Below, one piece after another: positions 55,616-63,990 of a DNA stretch of 64,000 nucleotides. How positions within the stretch are numbered: the stretch's first letter is position 1; each line of letters starts with the position of its first letter. Position numbers and translations under genes: made by a program. The notes beneath the pieces are model-generated. The model made no database searches. It had not been told where the DNA came from and was given only the letters and a program-made list of their open reading frames with translations. The stretch covers positions 122,694 to 186,693 of the forward strand of contig NZ_ATYA01000001.1 in the NCBI RefSeq assembly GCF_000427445.1, read 5' to 3'. Origin of the DNA: Methylocapsa acidiphila B2 (GTDB taxonomy: Bacteria; Pseudomonadota; Alphaproteobacteria; Rhizobiales; Beijerinckiaceae).

Positions 55616-55864
55616 TAGACACCCAGGACAAGTGCGGTAAAACGGAAATCTACTTTGGCGCGAACATCGGAGCGCTGAAACTGGTTTTGCTGCCCACCGG
55701 AAGTCAATTCCCAGCCGGGACCGGATGAGACCGCAATCCCGGATGCGGACTTCGCCAAACTTGCCGTTCAGGCGAAGTGAACTGATGGGGTGGATGCCCC
55801 CTTCGGCCGGCATCGTATGATGTCGGAGGGCGCCCTGAAGGGAGGCGCGGGGAAGGAGGTCATT
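55616..55864. other. Leader of the IS1111-type element with hairpins
   Basis: Two clean hairpins stand out: CCGCA (55731-55735) with TGCGG (55744-55748), and ACTTCGCC (55749-55756) with GGCGAAGT (55771-55778). They lie before the transposase ATG and may be part of the element's non-coding end. The exact left boundary of the element was not found. Confidence 0.4.
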
Positions 55865-56878
55865 ATGGCGGAAGTCCATGTCTTGGCGATCGATTTGGCA
55901 AAGCGCAGCTTTCAGGTCTCCGGAACGGCTCGCGGCGGGGCGGTACTATTCAATCGCACAGTTTCGCGTTCGAAGCTCGAGCAACTCTTGCGGGGGCAGA
56001 CGCCCTGCATCGTCGCGATGGAATCCTGCGCCACTGGCCATTATTGGGGTCGCGTAGCGCATGCCTTCGGCCATGAGGTCCGCCTTATTCCTCCGATTTA
56101 CGTAAAGCCGTTCGTCAAGCGCCAGAAGAATGACGCGGCGGACGCAACGGCTATCGCCGAGGCAGCTCTGCGACCGAATATGCATTGCGTGACGGTCAAA
56201 AGCGCCGAACATCAGGCGCGGGCGGTCGCGTTTCGGACGCATCAATGTTTCGTCACACGGCGAACGCAATTGATCAATTCGCTGCGCCGCCATCTGGCGG
56301 AGTTCGGGATCGTCGTCGCCAAGGGACCAGCGAACCTGAAGAGCCTCATGGAAATGATGGATGATGCAACTGTAGATTTGCCGGAGACGGCGCGGGATAT
56401 CGTTCGGCTCTATCTCGAGCAGATCGAATTGCTCACACATAAGGTCGACGAGCTCACCTTGCGCCTACGCGATGCGGTGCGCGAGACCGTCGAGATGCGG
56501 CGTCTATGCACGGTTCCCGGCGTCGGTCCCATCACGGCCGGCGCGGTCCTCGCTTTCGCGCCCGACCTGCGCGCTTTTTCCAGCGGCAGGAATTTCGCCG
56601 CCTGGCTCGGCCTCGTGCCGCGGCAGCATTCGACAGGCGGAAAAGCGCGGCTGGGCTCGGTCAGCAAAATGGGGCAACACGACATTCGAAAGCTGCTGAT
56701 TGTCGGCGCTATGAGCCGGATCCGCTGGATCGTCCGCAAGGGCGTGCTGCCCGACAATTGGCTGGGCCGCATTCTCGGGCGCAAGCCGCGCATGGTCGCG
56801 GCCGTCGCATTGGCGAACAAGATGGCCCGTATCATCTGGGACATGATGACGCACGAACAGAATTATCGGATGGCGTGA
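55865..56878 (+). CDS. IS110-family (IS1111 group) transposase
   Basis: The ATG at 55865 has GGAAGGAGG upstream; the frame is open further but without family likeness. The protein of 337 residues has the RuvC-like DEDD part: Asp in 'VHVLAIDLAKRSF', Glu in 'CIVAMESCATGHYW', Asp pair in 'KRQKNDAADATAIAEA'. The C-terminal Tnp_20 domain has the catalytic Ser region 'LCTVPGVGPITAGAVLAFAPD' and 'FSSGRNFAAWLGLVPRQHSTGGKARLG'. Known: IS110/IS1111 recombinases use an element-encoded RNA to choose target and donor sites. It looks intact, and it is one of few intact transposases in the window. Confidence 0.9.
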   Translation: MAEVHVLAIDLAKRSFQVSGTARGGAVLFNRTVSRSKLEQLLRGQTPCIVAMESCATGHYWGRVAHAFGHEVRLIPPIYVKPFVKRQKNDAADATAIAEAALRPNMHCVTVKSAEHQARAVAFRTHQCFVTRRTQLINSLRRHLAEFGIVVAKGPANLKSLMEMMDDATVDLPETARDIVRLYLEQIELLTHKVDELTLRLRDAVRETVEMRRLCTVPGVGPITAGAVLAFAPDLRAFSSGRNFAAWLGLVPRQHSTGGKARLGSVSKMGQHDIRKLLIVGAMSRIRWIVRKGVLPDNWLGRILGRKPRMVAAVALANKMARIIWDMMTHEQNYRMA

Positions 56879-57205
56879 TCCGTTCGCTTCCGAAAGGAGA
56901 AAGGCGGAGAAGCGCTGAAAGGGCCGGCTTGGAGCCGGCTCGGGCAACGAGATCGACCGACGATATATGCGGCAAGGACTTCAATGTTCGGAATGGGAAA
57001 ATCAGTCCCGGGGCTCGAGCCACCCAAGATCTCTGAACCGATGAGGACCCTGTTCTTCGAACTGCATGCCGGCCCGCGGCGCATATCAGACCACGATGAG
57101 AGGCCTGACACACGACCGATAGAAGCGCCACGCCGAAATATCGCCGAAATATCGCCTTGCAAAAGCGGGGGCATCCACACACGCCCCGGGATTCCCGGAG
57201 GCCCC
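56879..57205 (+). ncRNA. Candidate seek/bridge RNA region of the IS1111-type element
   Basis: In the IS1111 group the guide RNA is encoded after the transposase gene. Here about 330 non-coding bases follow it, with a perfect hairpin GCCGGCT/AGCCGGC at 56923-56939, a GGCTCGAGCC dyad near 57013, and a tandem CGCCGAAATAT repeat near 57133-57153. Boundaries and guide loops cannot be fixed by eye. The call rests mainly on position. Confidence 0.35.
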
Positions 57206-57226
57206 AACTCTTGAGAGGATGGCGTC

Positions 57227-57316
57227 ATGGAAACGAAGAAACAGACGTCGAACAAATTTTTACCCGAAGTCCGGGCTCGGGCGGTTCGAATGGTGCAGGA
57301 GCACCGGGGCGGTTCA
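57227..57316 (+). pseudogene. IS3-family orfA N-terminal stub
   Basis: The reading 'METKKQTSNKFLPEVRARAV' and 'RMVQEHRGGS' is the start of an IS3-type OrfA, whose helix-turn-helix would follow. A GAGAGGA ribosome site precedes the ATG. The gene is cut at about 57316, where an ISKra4-type end begins. Only 30 codons remain. Confidence 0.7.
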
Positions 57317-57339
57317 ACCCCTAAGTTTGAGACGGTCTC
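57317..57339 (+). repeat. Solitary ISKra4-type terminal repeat
   Basis: These 23 bases match the inner part of the right terminal repeat of the element at 24612-26043 with one difference (ACCCCTAAGTTTGAGACG for ACCCCCAAGTTTGAGACG). No element body is attached. It marks a past insertion followed by deletion. Confidence 0.8.
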
Positions 57340-57579
57340 AAGCGACGAATGAGATATCCGGCTTCCGAAAAGCTGGAAATCATCCTCCCTTATAAGCGAA
57401 GACGTTATGCGCGGCAGCGCCCCGAACGGCGCCGGGCTCGCGGCGGTCGGCAGAGTCCGCCGGCGATTTAGCGTAATCCTCCCTCTTGCGGGAGCGGGCG
57501 CGGGAATTCATAGTTGGCGCAGCGCGCCAACGCCCGGCGGGCTGCGCGGCAATTATCCTTTATCGGAAGGACGGCGCAC
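57340..57579. other. Intergenic stretch, no gene seen
   Basis: No gene is recognised. The only supported signal is the GGAAGGA ribosome site of the next gene near 57567. Confidence 0.35.
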
Positions 57580-57930
57580 ATGAGCGCACAGGGCGCCTGT
57601 TCGGATAAAATCTTCAACGTGCTCATTCGTTACAACAACCCGCCGGAGATGGAGCTTCGCGCCGCGATCTTGCACGACGGCGCGCTTTGGCTCGTCGTCG
57701 GATGGCTCGAACGCCGCCTCGAAAGAGCGCGAAGCCCGGCGCGATTGGTTCGGCCGCTTCGCCTTCGTTTCGAGCGCGTCCGTGATCCGCGTCCTTTTGG
57801 GCCTGAGTATTCTCTCTCGGGGCCGCTTCCCAGATGCGCGCTCGATGGTCCCGTCCCGGCGTTGAGAGAGCTCGGCTTCGACGTTCTGGATCTACCAGAT
57901 GCGCGCTTTCCCATTGAGACCCTTCATTGA
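57580..57930 (+). CDS. Small hypothetical protein
   Basis: I choose the ATG at 57580 with GGAAGGA upstream, giving 116 residues. The first third ('KIFNVLIRYNNPPEMELRAAILHDGALWLVVGWLERR') looks like a folded unit. The rest is basic and Arg/Pro-rich. No family is recognised. It is 217 bp upstream of the alanine-racemase-like gene in the same direction, which may or may not be meaningful. Confidence 0.45.
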   Translation: MSAQGACSDKIFNVLIRYNNPPEMELRAAILHDGALWLVVGWLERRLERARSPARLVRPLRLRFERVRDPRPFGPEYSLSGPLPRCALDGPVPALRELGFDVLDLPDARFPIETLH

Positions 57931-58147
57931 TCCTTGGAGCTCGTCGTTTACCGCCGATGATGAACCATGGCGATCTCGTCGGGTTGTTTCTGTGGACGCA
58001 AACTGAGCAATCCTCAGCTCAGTTGCCGGTAATCAGGCAGTCCTCAGCCGGCTCGGGAGGCCGAGGCGCCGCGCCGACGAATAAGCCGGCAGAGTTTTTG
58101 CTCTGTAAAGTATCGCCCAGTCGGCCAAAGCATAACTGCGGACAGGA

Positions 58148-59275
58148 ATGGACATCGCAACGGAAGTCACCGCCAGCGAAGCCGGCACGATCCTGACGGT
58201 CGACCTCGCCGCGATCGTGGCCAATTGGCGGACCTTGCGGGTCGTCTGCGGCGAGGCCGAATGTGCCGCCGTGGTCAAGGCCGACGCCTATGGCCTCGGG
58301 CTGCGTCCCGTCGTCGGGGCGCTCAATGAAGCCGGCTGCAAGACGTTTTTCGTCGCTCATGCTTTCGAGGGCCGCGCCGCCCGCGCAATTGCGCCTGACG
58401 CCGCAATCTTCGTGCTGAGCGGATTGCGGCCAGACACCGCGCCCCTTTACGCCGATTTCGCGCTCGCGCCAGTGCTCTGCTCCGTGCCGGAGATCGAGGA
58501 TTGGGCGCAATATTGCGCGGTGACGGCGCGGCGCACGCCGGAAGGCGGCTTGCTTCCTGCCGCCTTTCGTCTCGAGACCGGCCTAAATCAGCTTGGTCTC
58601 AAGCCTTACGATCTCGAGCATGGAATTCATCTTTCGCACCTCTTCGATGTGAAGCTCGTCATGACGCAGCTCGCCTGCGCCGAGCGTGAGGAGATGATCG
58701 CCAAGCAGATCAAAAGGTTCGAAATCATGCGGGCGAGATTGCCGAATGCGCGCGCCTCAATCGCCCATTCGGGGGCGATCTTTCTCGAAGCCAATTCTCT
58801 CTACGATGTGGTGCGGCCGGGCTATGCGCTCTACGGCGGCAATCCGGCGCCTGGACGGCCCAATCCCATGAAGCCAGTCGTAAGGCTTCAATCGCAAGTG
58901 ATCCAAGTGCGCATTCTGGAGCCTGGCGAGCGGGTCGGCGAAGATCAGGGTTGGGTCGCGCGCGGGCCAAGGCGCATCTCGACCATCAGCGCGGGAACCG
59001 CCGACGGCATTCCGCAAAGCCTCACCAAAACCAAGACTGGCGCGGGCGGTGCTGCGATCGTGCAAGGCAAACGCTGCCCCTATATAGGCGGGGTCGGCAT
59101 GGATCTCGTCGCGGTCGACACCAGCGATTCCGGCTATGTCGAGCGCGGCGACATTGTCGAATTGATTGGCCCGTCGATCACGATCGACGATTTTGCGGCC
59201 GCGGCCGGAGTCAGCGGCTATGAGGTTTTGACGCGGATTGGCCAAAGATGCCATCGCCGCTATCAGAAGCTGTGA
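58148..59275 (+). CDS. Alanine racemase homologue lacking the catalytic tyrosine
   Basis: The protein has 375 residues, family length. The PLP lysine is present in 'CAAVVKADAYGLG' (Lys44), as are the PLP-ring Arg in 'VVRPGYALYGG' and the C-terminal beta domain. Two tyrosines are not. Where the family has VGYGxxW, with the Tyr that is the second catalytic base (Tyr265 in the Geobacillus enzyme), this one reads 'ERVGEDQGWV' (residues 262-271). Where it has VGYADG, this one reads 'SAGTADG'. 'GGVGMD' replaces GRVSMD. Two-base racemisation of alanine therefore seems unlikely. It may act on another substrate, do another PLP reaction, or be decayed. A hydrolase gene follows after 24 bp, probably in the same operon. 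Confidence 0.8.
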   Translation: MDIATEVTASEAGTILTVDLAAIVANWRTLRVVCGEAECAAVVKADAYGLGLRPVVGALNEAGCKTFFVAHAFEGRAARAIAPDAAIFVLSGLRPDTAPLYADFALAPVLCSVPEIEDWAQYCAVTARRTPEGGLLPAAFRLETGLNQLGLKPYDLEHGIHLSHLFDVKLVMTQLACAEREEMIAKQIKRFEIMRARLPNARASIAHSGAIFLEANSLYDVVRPGYALYGGNPAPGRPNPMKPVVRLQSQVIQVRILEPGERVGEDQGWVARGPRRISTISAGTADGIPQSLTKTKTGAGGAAIVQGKRCPYIGGVGMDLVAVDTSDSGYVERGDIVELIGPSITIDDFAAAAGVSGYEVLTRIGQRCHRRYQKL

Positions 59276-59299
59276 GCGCGTTCGGCGAGGATCAAGAAC

Positions 59300-60052
59300 A
59301 TGGAAATCAAGGAAGGAACCTGCCTCGCGGCCATGTCCTGCGGCAAGCCTGCTTATCTTGTCGTGCTGCTCGATGAGCCGGGCGCGGCGGAGGCCAAGCT
59401 CGTCGACATAGCGATCAACTGGCAGCCGACCATGCTCAAGGCCGATTTTCTCCTGGCCGAGGCTCCCTTGCCTGGAAAAAAGCCCAATAGCTGGAAATGG
59501 TTCGAAACCGAAGGCAAAAGCCCTGACGAGATCCGCGCCGGGATCGAGGAGGCCGCCGCGGCCTTGAACATATTTCTGGATGAAATGCTGGCCAAACGCC
59601 GTCTCGACGACAATCATCTAGCCTTGGTCGGATTCTCGCAAGGTGCGGATATGGCGCTCCATGTCGGCCTGCGCCGCCCCAAGACCATGGGAGGCGTCGT
59701 CGCCTTTTCGGGCACATATAGCGCCGGCGCAGCCGCGGGCGCCGAGATCGCGGCCAAGCCGCAAATTCTGCTCGTTCATGGCGACGCCGATCCCGTCGCG
59801 CCGCTCGCCGCCATGACCAAAACGAAAGAGGCTTTGAAGGCTTTGGATGCGCCGGTCAAAAGCATGTCACGTATAGGGATTGGGCATGTGATCGATGACG
59901 ACGGCGTGATGGGCTGCGAGACCTTTCTGGCCAAGACGCTGATCAAGCCGAAGGTGAAAAAGGAAGATCATCACGATGAGCATGATGATCACGATCTTGA
60001 AGAGGCTTATCGCGTTGTCCCAGGCTCATCCATATTTAGTAACGGGACATGA
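59300..60052 (+). CDS. Phospholipase/carboxylesterase-type alpha/beta hydrolase
   Basis: The protein has 250 residues. The catalytic triad is visible: Ser in 'LALVGFSQGADMAL', Asp in 'ILLVHGDADPVAP' and His in 'RIGIGHVIDD'. The fold and length match the acyl-protein-thioesterase/carboxylesterase family (YpfH-like). No signal peptide is seen, so it acts in the cytoplasm. After the normal end the protein has a His/Asp-rich tail (KKEDHHDEHDDHDLEEAY), a possible metal-binding stretch. The last residues 'SIFSNGT' appear to come from the flanking IS1595 relic, so the natural stop may have been lost. It is probably co-transcribed with the racemase-like gene. Confidence 0.8.
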   Translation: MEIKEGTCLAAMSCGKPAYLVVLLDEPGAAEAKLVDIAINWQPTMLKADFLLAEAPLPGKKPNSWKWFETEGKSPDEIRAGIEEAAAALNIFLDEMLAKRRLDDNHLALVGFSQGADMALHVGLRRPKTMGGVVAFSGTYSAGAAAGAEIAAKPQILLVHGDADPVAPLAAMTKTKEALKALDAPVKSMSRIGIGHVIDDDGVMGCETFLAKTLIKPKVKKEDHHDEHDDHDLEEAYRVVPGSSIFSNGT

Positions 60053-60059
60053 CAGCGGC

Positions 60060-60555
60060 TTGATCTGGCCGGTGTTTTCCGAGCCGCCGATGCCGTCGCT
60101 ACGCATTCCGGTCGCGGTCTTTCTGCTTCTCGGCGCCCCGCGGGGCGCCGCGTTTCCCTTTCGCGGGTTGGCCCGGCCGACGATGTCCCAATAGCTTGCC
60201 GGCGCGTGGCGCGCGGTAAGGCAGAGCACTGTTTCGAACGAAGCGTGACGGTAAAAGCGGCAGCTGTATCGGAACATGAACACGTTGAGATATGTATCGG
60301 CGTGCTTGCGGCGTAGTCCGTAATACGTGCCCAATCCCCAACGCTTCACCAGGGCGAAGACCCGATGCATCCAGGGCGGCGCGACGTGCCATCTTGCCAA
60401 CCACGCGCGGATCGCGCTGGTGGCCGGTCAATCCTGGATGCGAGGCCTGGCCGTCCGTCAGCAACGTCGCGCCGGGTTTTACGTTAGCTCGCACGAAAGC
60501 CTCGATCGAGGCCGCCGTGTTGTCGGCGATCACCGTAAGGCGGACCCGGCCAGAA
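60060..60555 (-). pseudogene. IS1595-family transposase relic
   Basis: The minus strand reads 'SGRVRLTVIADNTAASIEAFVRANVKPGATLLTDG' and 'DPRVVGKMA'. In another frame it continues 'PWMHRVFALVKRWGLGTYYGLRRKHADTYL', 'FRYSCRFYRHASFETVL' and 'YWDIVGRANP'. These are the C-terminal two-thirds of an IS1595 transposase with a frameshift near 60385. The N-terminal part is missing, cut at 60555 where the IS6 end begins. It is dead. Confidence 0.75.
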
Positions 60556-60612
60556 GGCTGTGGGGCAAAGTTTCCGGGAGAGCACAACGACACGGCAGGG
60601 GCATGAACCAAG

Positions 60613-60897
60613 TCATGCGGCGAGCACTGCCTTCCAGATTTCGGGCGCCCGGTTGTCTTTGATGCGAAGCTTTCCGAGTTTGAACTGGCCTATTCTGATC
60701 CGATGCATGAGTTCGATGCCCGCGATGGTGATCGAGGCGTTTCGGAACCGCTTAAAGCCAAGCATCGGGCACAAGCGAGGTTTGATCGATCGATGATCCT
60801 GTTCAATGAGGTTATTCAAGTATTTTGAGGACCGTATTTTGGTCCGTCCGCCGCGCGGACGTTCGCCGAGAACTTCCCGCGCCGACCGATGAGATGC
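60613..60897 (-). pseudogene. IS6 transposase, C-terminal part
   Basis: The reading is 'ASHRSAREVLGERPRGGRTK', 'SSKYLNNLIEQDHRSIKPRL', 'MLGFKRFRNASITIAGIEL', then 'MHRIRIGQFKLGKLRIKDN' up to 'WKAVLAA'. It contains the last catalytic Glu (IEQDHR). It is separated from its N-terminal part by the IS1380 element. Confidence 0.8.
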
Positions 60898-60901
60898 TTA
60901 G

Positions 60902-62522
60902 CCCATCCTATTCACGAGGCGGCAACTTGACGGGATGATTTCGCGTTTCTGGGATGCTGGGCGCTCGCCATCATTCGGCTTTCGGCCGTTTTCCGGATCG
61001 CACTTTTTTTACGCGTTGGAGGAGAGTGGGACGGGCGATCGGGGCTTCGGCTGCGGGAGTCACGGCCCTGCTGGCATGAGCGCGGCGGGCATCGAGCGGA
61101 AGAGATCGGCCTCGGGGCAGGAGGCGGCAAAGGCCAGACGCACACGGCTTGCCGTTTCGATGACGCGTGCGGCGATTTTCAGCAACCTCAGCCGCAAAGT
61201 GTTGAACTCGGCTCGGGCCAAATCGCGCGCTGCGGGAATGGCGTCGCGGATGGCGAGCATCAGCCAATAGGCTCCTGTGTGCAGGACGAGCCGGACCTGA
61301 TTGGCGACGGCGGACCGGCACGACGTGCGGTCGGAGGCAAGCTGGCGTTTGTGCAGCTTGATCAGGTTTTCCGCCTGCCCGCGCGCGCAATAAAGGCTGT
61401 CGTAGAGCCACTTCGCTGAGCCATGGGTCAGATTGGTGACGATGAGCGGATGTCGAGGCCAAGCTTCGTCGCTTCGATGCGGGCGATGGCGCGTCGCTCC
61501 TTGCTCCACGACTTGGCCTTGTGGCGGGTTTCGGCATAGCCGCGCACGACGGGCTTGTCGCCTTGCGCGCGGTCGGTGCGCACGGCGTCGGCCGTTTCCT
61601 CGACCTTGCGCGCCAAAGGCTTTGATCCGGCAAGCCCGAAGACGTAATCGACGTTGTTGTCTTCGCACCACGCCATCGCTTCGGGCCGGGCGTAATGGCT
61701 GTCGCCGCGGAACTGGATGCGGGTTTTCTTCCAGCGCGCGCGGATCCGGCGCGTCAGGCGGCGCAAATGGGCGCGAACCTCGACGCCGCCGGGCGTCTCG
61801 CCTGGCCGCAACACGACGGCGACGGGTCGTGATTTTTCCGTGTCATAGACGTGGATTGGCAGAAAGCATCGCTCGTCATAATGGGCATTGAACAGCGAGA
61901 GTTGCTGATGGCCGTGCGCGACGTCGCAGGTGTCGTCGATATCGAGCGTGACCGAGGACGGTTCTTTTTCATAGGAATCCATCCACTGATCGACGAGGGC
62001 GTAGGACAGCCGGATCACGTCTTTCAGCCCCGGCGCGTTCTCCAGCCGCGATAAGGTCGGCTGCGAGCACAGGTCGCGGCCGCTGTCAGGAAGACGCCCG
62101 CAGGCCAGCTTGAACGCCGGATCGGCGCGGAGAAAGTCGAGGTCGTCGGCGTCCTTGTAACCGCAGGCGATGGCGAAGACGCGGGCGCGGATCATGTCCT
62201 CCAGCGTATGCGTGATCCGCGTCGGGTCGCGCCGATCCGGAAAACAACGGGCCAGGCGCTCGGCGAGACCGAGCCGCCGCTCCGCCATCGCAAGCAGCAT
62301 GACGCCGCCGTCCGAAGTCAGGCGGCCGCCATCGAAATCCGCTGTGACTTTCTTGCGCACGACAGCTGGAAACAAGAACGGGAGAATCGTAGTGTCATTC
62401 ATGGCGGGCGTGGCTGCCGCGATTTGCGCGAAGGGTTGGACTAAGCAACCGAATCCTACGCTATATCAGCGTATTGCGCCACGCTCGCCAGCCTCAAACT
62501 CGGCACTCATGAATAAGATGGG
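60902..62522 (-). mobile_element. IS1380-family element inserted in IS6
   Basis: The left end CCCATCCTATTCACGAG (60902-60918) and right end CTCATGAATAAGATGGG (62506-62522) pair as inverted repeats at 15 of 17 positions. A four-base target duplication TTAG flanks it (60898-60901 and 62523-62526). The element is 1,621 bp and structurally complete, but its transposase is frameshifted. Confidence 0.88.
61060..62402 (-). pseudogene. IS1380 transposase with one frameshift
   Basis: The first frame (62402-61428) begins 'PFLFPAVVRKKVTADFDGG' and 'LTSDGGVMLLAMAERRLGL'. The DDE part has 'VTLDIDDTCDVAHGHQQLS', 'QFRGDSHYARPEAMAWCEDN' and 'VFGLAGSKPLARKV', up to 'ATKLGLDIR'. There CGCTCATCGTC replaces an expected CGCTTCATCGTC, a single-base loss. 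The next frame continues 'IVTNLTHGSAKWLYDSLYCARGQAENLIKLHKRQL' to a stop at 61060. Frame restoration would give a normal-length protein of about 447 residues, so inactivation is recent. Confidence 0.85.
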
Positions 62523-62526
62523 TTAG

Positions 62527-62945
62527 TAGCCGTCGAGCGTGATGGCGCGCGGCAGCCGACCCTGGCGCTTGAACGCCCGCCGGAAGAATGCTTTGGCTGC
62601 GGCGACATCCCGCTGGGCGCGGAGCAGGAAATCGACAGTTTTTCCCTCTTTACCGACGGCACGGTAAAGATATGTCCGGCCGCCTTTAATCTTCACGTAG
62701 ATTTCGTCGACGCGGCAAGAGGCGCCAACTCGTCATGCGAAGCGGTTCCACCGCTTTTCGAGTTCTGGGACATCGCGCTAGATCCAGCGCATGATTGTCG
62801 TATGGGCGACGGAAACCCCGCGTTCGGCCATCATTTCCACGAGATCCCGAAAGCTAAGCTTGAACCTTAGATACTACCGGATGCAGAGGACGATGATCTC
62901 GCGGTCGAAATGGCGCCCTTTGAAAATATCGTCAAAGTTTAGCAT
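62527..62945 (-). pseudogene. IS6 transposase, N-terminal part
   Basis: From the ATG at 62945 it reads 'LNFDDIFKGRHFDREIIVLC', then with stops 'FKLSFRDLVEMMAERGVSVA', 'VGASCRVDEIYVKIKGGRTY', 'LYRAVGKEGKTVDFLLRAQR' and 'RLPRAITLDGY'. The first Asp (VDEIYVKI) is present. Three in-frame stops before the joint show long decay. Confidence 0.8.
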
Positions 62946-63111
62946 CCGGGCTCCAGTCCTCCAAAAGCGTGGTCACTCTAAATATCCCGCGCTTGTGCCG
63001 TTTGCACCAGAACCGACGGGCACACTTTTTTGCCAGCATTTGGCGCAATTTGTCTCCGCGCTGACAAAATTACAGGTTTCGCACCTTCAATCAGACCATG
63101 CCGCCGAAAGA

Positions 63112-63990
63112 CTACTGAAACAATTTCAAGATGAGCTGCGTGTTCGAGTTCGAAATGCTCAGAGCCTGTACGCCGAGTTGCTGCTGCACCTGAAGCGCAG
63201 CAAGCTTGGTCGCAGCTTCATCCATGTTGGCGTCGACGAGCGAACCGACGCCTGTCGTCAGCGAATCGGTCAAATTGGAGATGAACGCTTGCTGCGTCGA
63301 AAGACTCGTCGTCATCGCGCCGAGCGTGGTCGCCGCGGTCGTAATTGAACTATAGGCCGCATCGACATCTTTCAACATGTTGGCGATGTCGGCAGACGTC
63401 GCTTGGGTAACGTTAAGCGTTAAGATCGACGCCGACGAAAAATTTGCGCCGCTCGCGCCAAGAATGCCGCTCGTCGCACCGTTAGTCGCGTCAAAGAGCG
63501 CGGTGCTTGACGTGTCGACGCTGAGAAAGCTGACGCCTGCCGTCGGATCGTAAGAAGAGACAAGATTGACGATCCCACCAGTGGTCTGGAGAAAATTCTG
63601 GCCGTTGAAACTCGCCGAGCTGCCAATGCTGATCAAGATCGCCTGCTGCGCCGAGATGTCGCTCTGGATCTTGGTCAAGTCGGCGCCAGGATTGGACGCG
63701 GACACGAGATCGTTCTTGATGACGCTGACGACCGAAAGCGCGCTCGTCAATGCCGAACTCATCGTCGATACAAGCGATGAGCTTTCGCTTAGCGCGTCCG
63801 AAACAGCGCCGAGAGCGCCTATGTTGGAATTCATTTTTGTCGCAACAGACCAATAGGAAGAATTGTCGGCGGCAGTCGAAATGCGCAGGCCGGTCGAAAT
63901 CTGTGTCTGGATCTTGGCCAAATTCGATTGTGTGTGCATAAGCGCCGCGAACCCCGTCATCGCGGACGTGTTTGTAAGTATGCTCGACAT
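63112..63990 (-). CDS. fliC: Short flagellin
   Basis: The protein has 292 residues, small but usual for alphaproteobacteria. The N-terminal D0/D1 helices ('SSILTNTSAMTGFAALMHTQSNLAKIQTQISTGLRISTAADN') and C-terminal D1/D0 helices ('LVDANMDEAATKLAALQVQQQLGVQALSISNSNTQLILKLFQ') are conserved. The short central part is Ser/Thr-rich. It is exported by the flagellar type III system and polymerises into the filament, so there is no cleaved signal peptide. An AGGACAT ribosome-site-like word precedes the ATG. Its promoter lies outside the window. It faces the nested insertion elements, so the window leaves the mobile zone here. Confidence 0.9.
   Translation of the reverse strand: MSSILTNTSAMTGFAALMHTQSNLAKIQTQISTGLRISTAADNSSYWSVATKMNSNIGALGAVSDALSESSSLVSTMSSALTSALSVVSVIKNDLVSASNPGADLTKIQSDISAQQAILISIGSSASFNGQNFLQTTGGIVNLVSSYDPTAGVSFLSVDTSSTALFDATNGATSGILGASGANFSSASILTLNVTQATSADIANMLKDVDAAYSSITTAATTLGAMTTSLSTQQAFISNLTDSLTTGVGSLVDANMDEAATKLAALQVQQQLGVQALSISNSNTQLILKLFQ

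Larger units (their letters stand above)
60556..63014 (-). mobile_element. Decayed IS6-family element, interrupted by IS1380
   Basis: The right end carries a sequence whose reverse complement is GGTTCTGGTGCAAACGGCAC (ending at 63014), and the left end starts GGCTGTGGGGCAAAG at 60556. Both fit IS6 terminal repeats. The transposase is split: start to 'RAITLDGY' at 62945-62527, and 'ASHRSAREVLGERPRGGRTK' to the end at 60897-60613. Removing the IS1380 insert with one copy of its target repeat restores a single frame across the joint. The gene also has several stops (after 'LCIR', 'MRWI' and 'NRFA', and one at the joint), so it was already dead. Confidence 0.75.
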
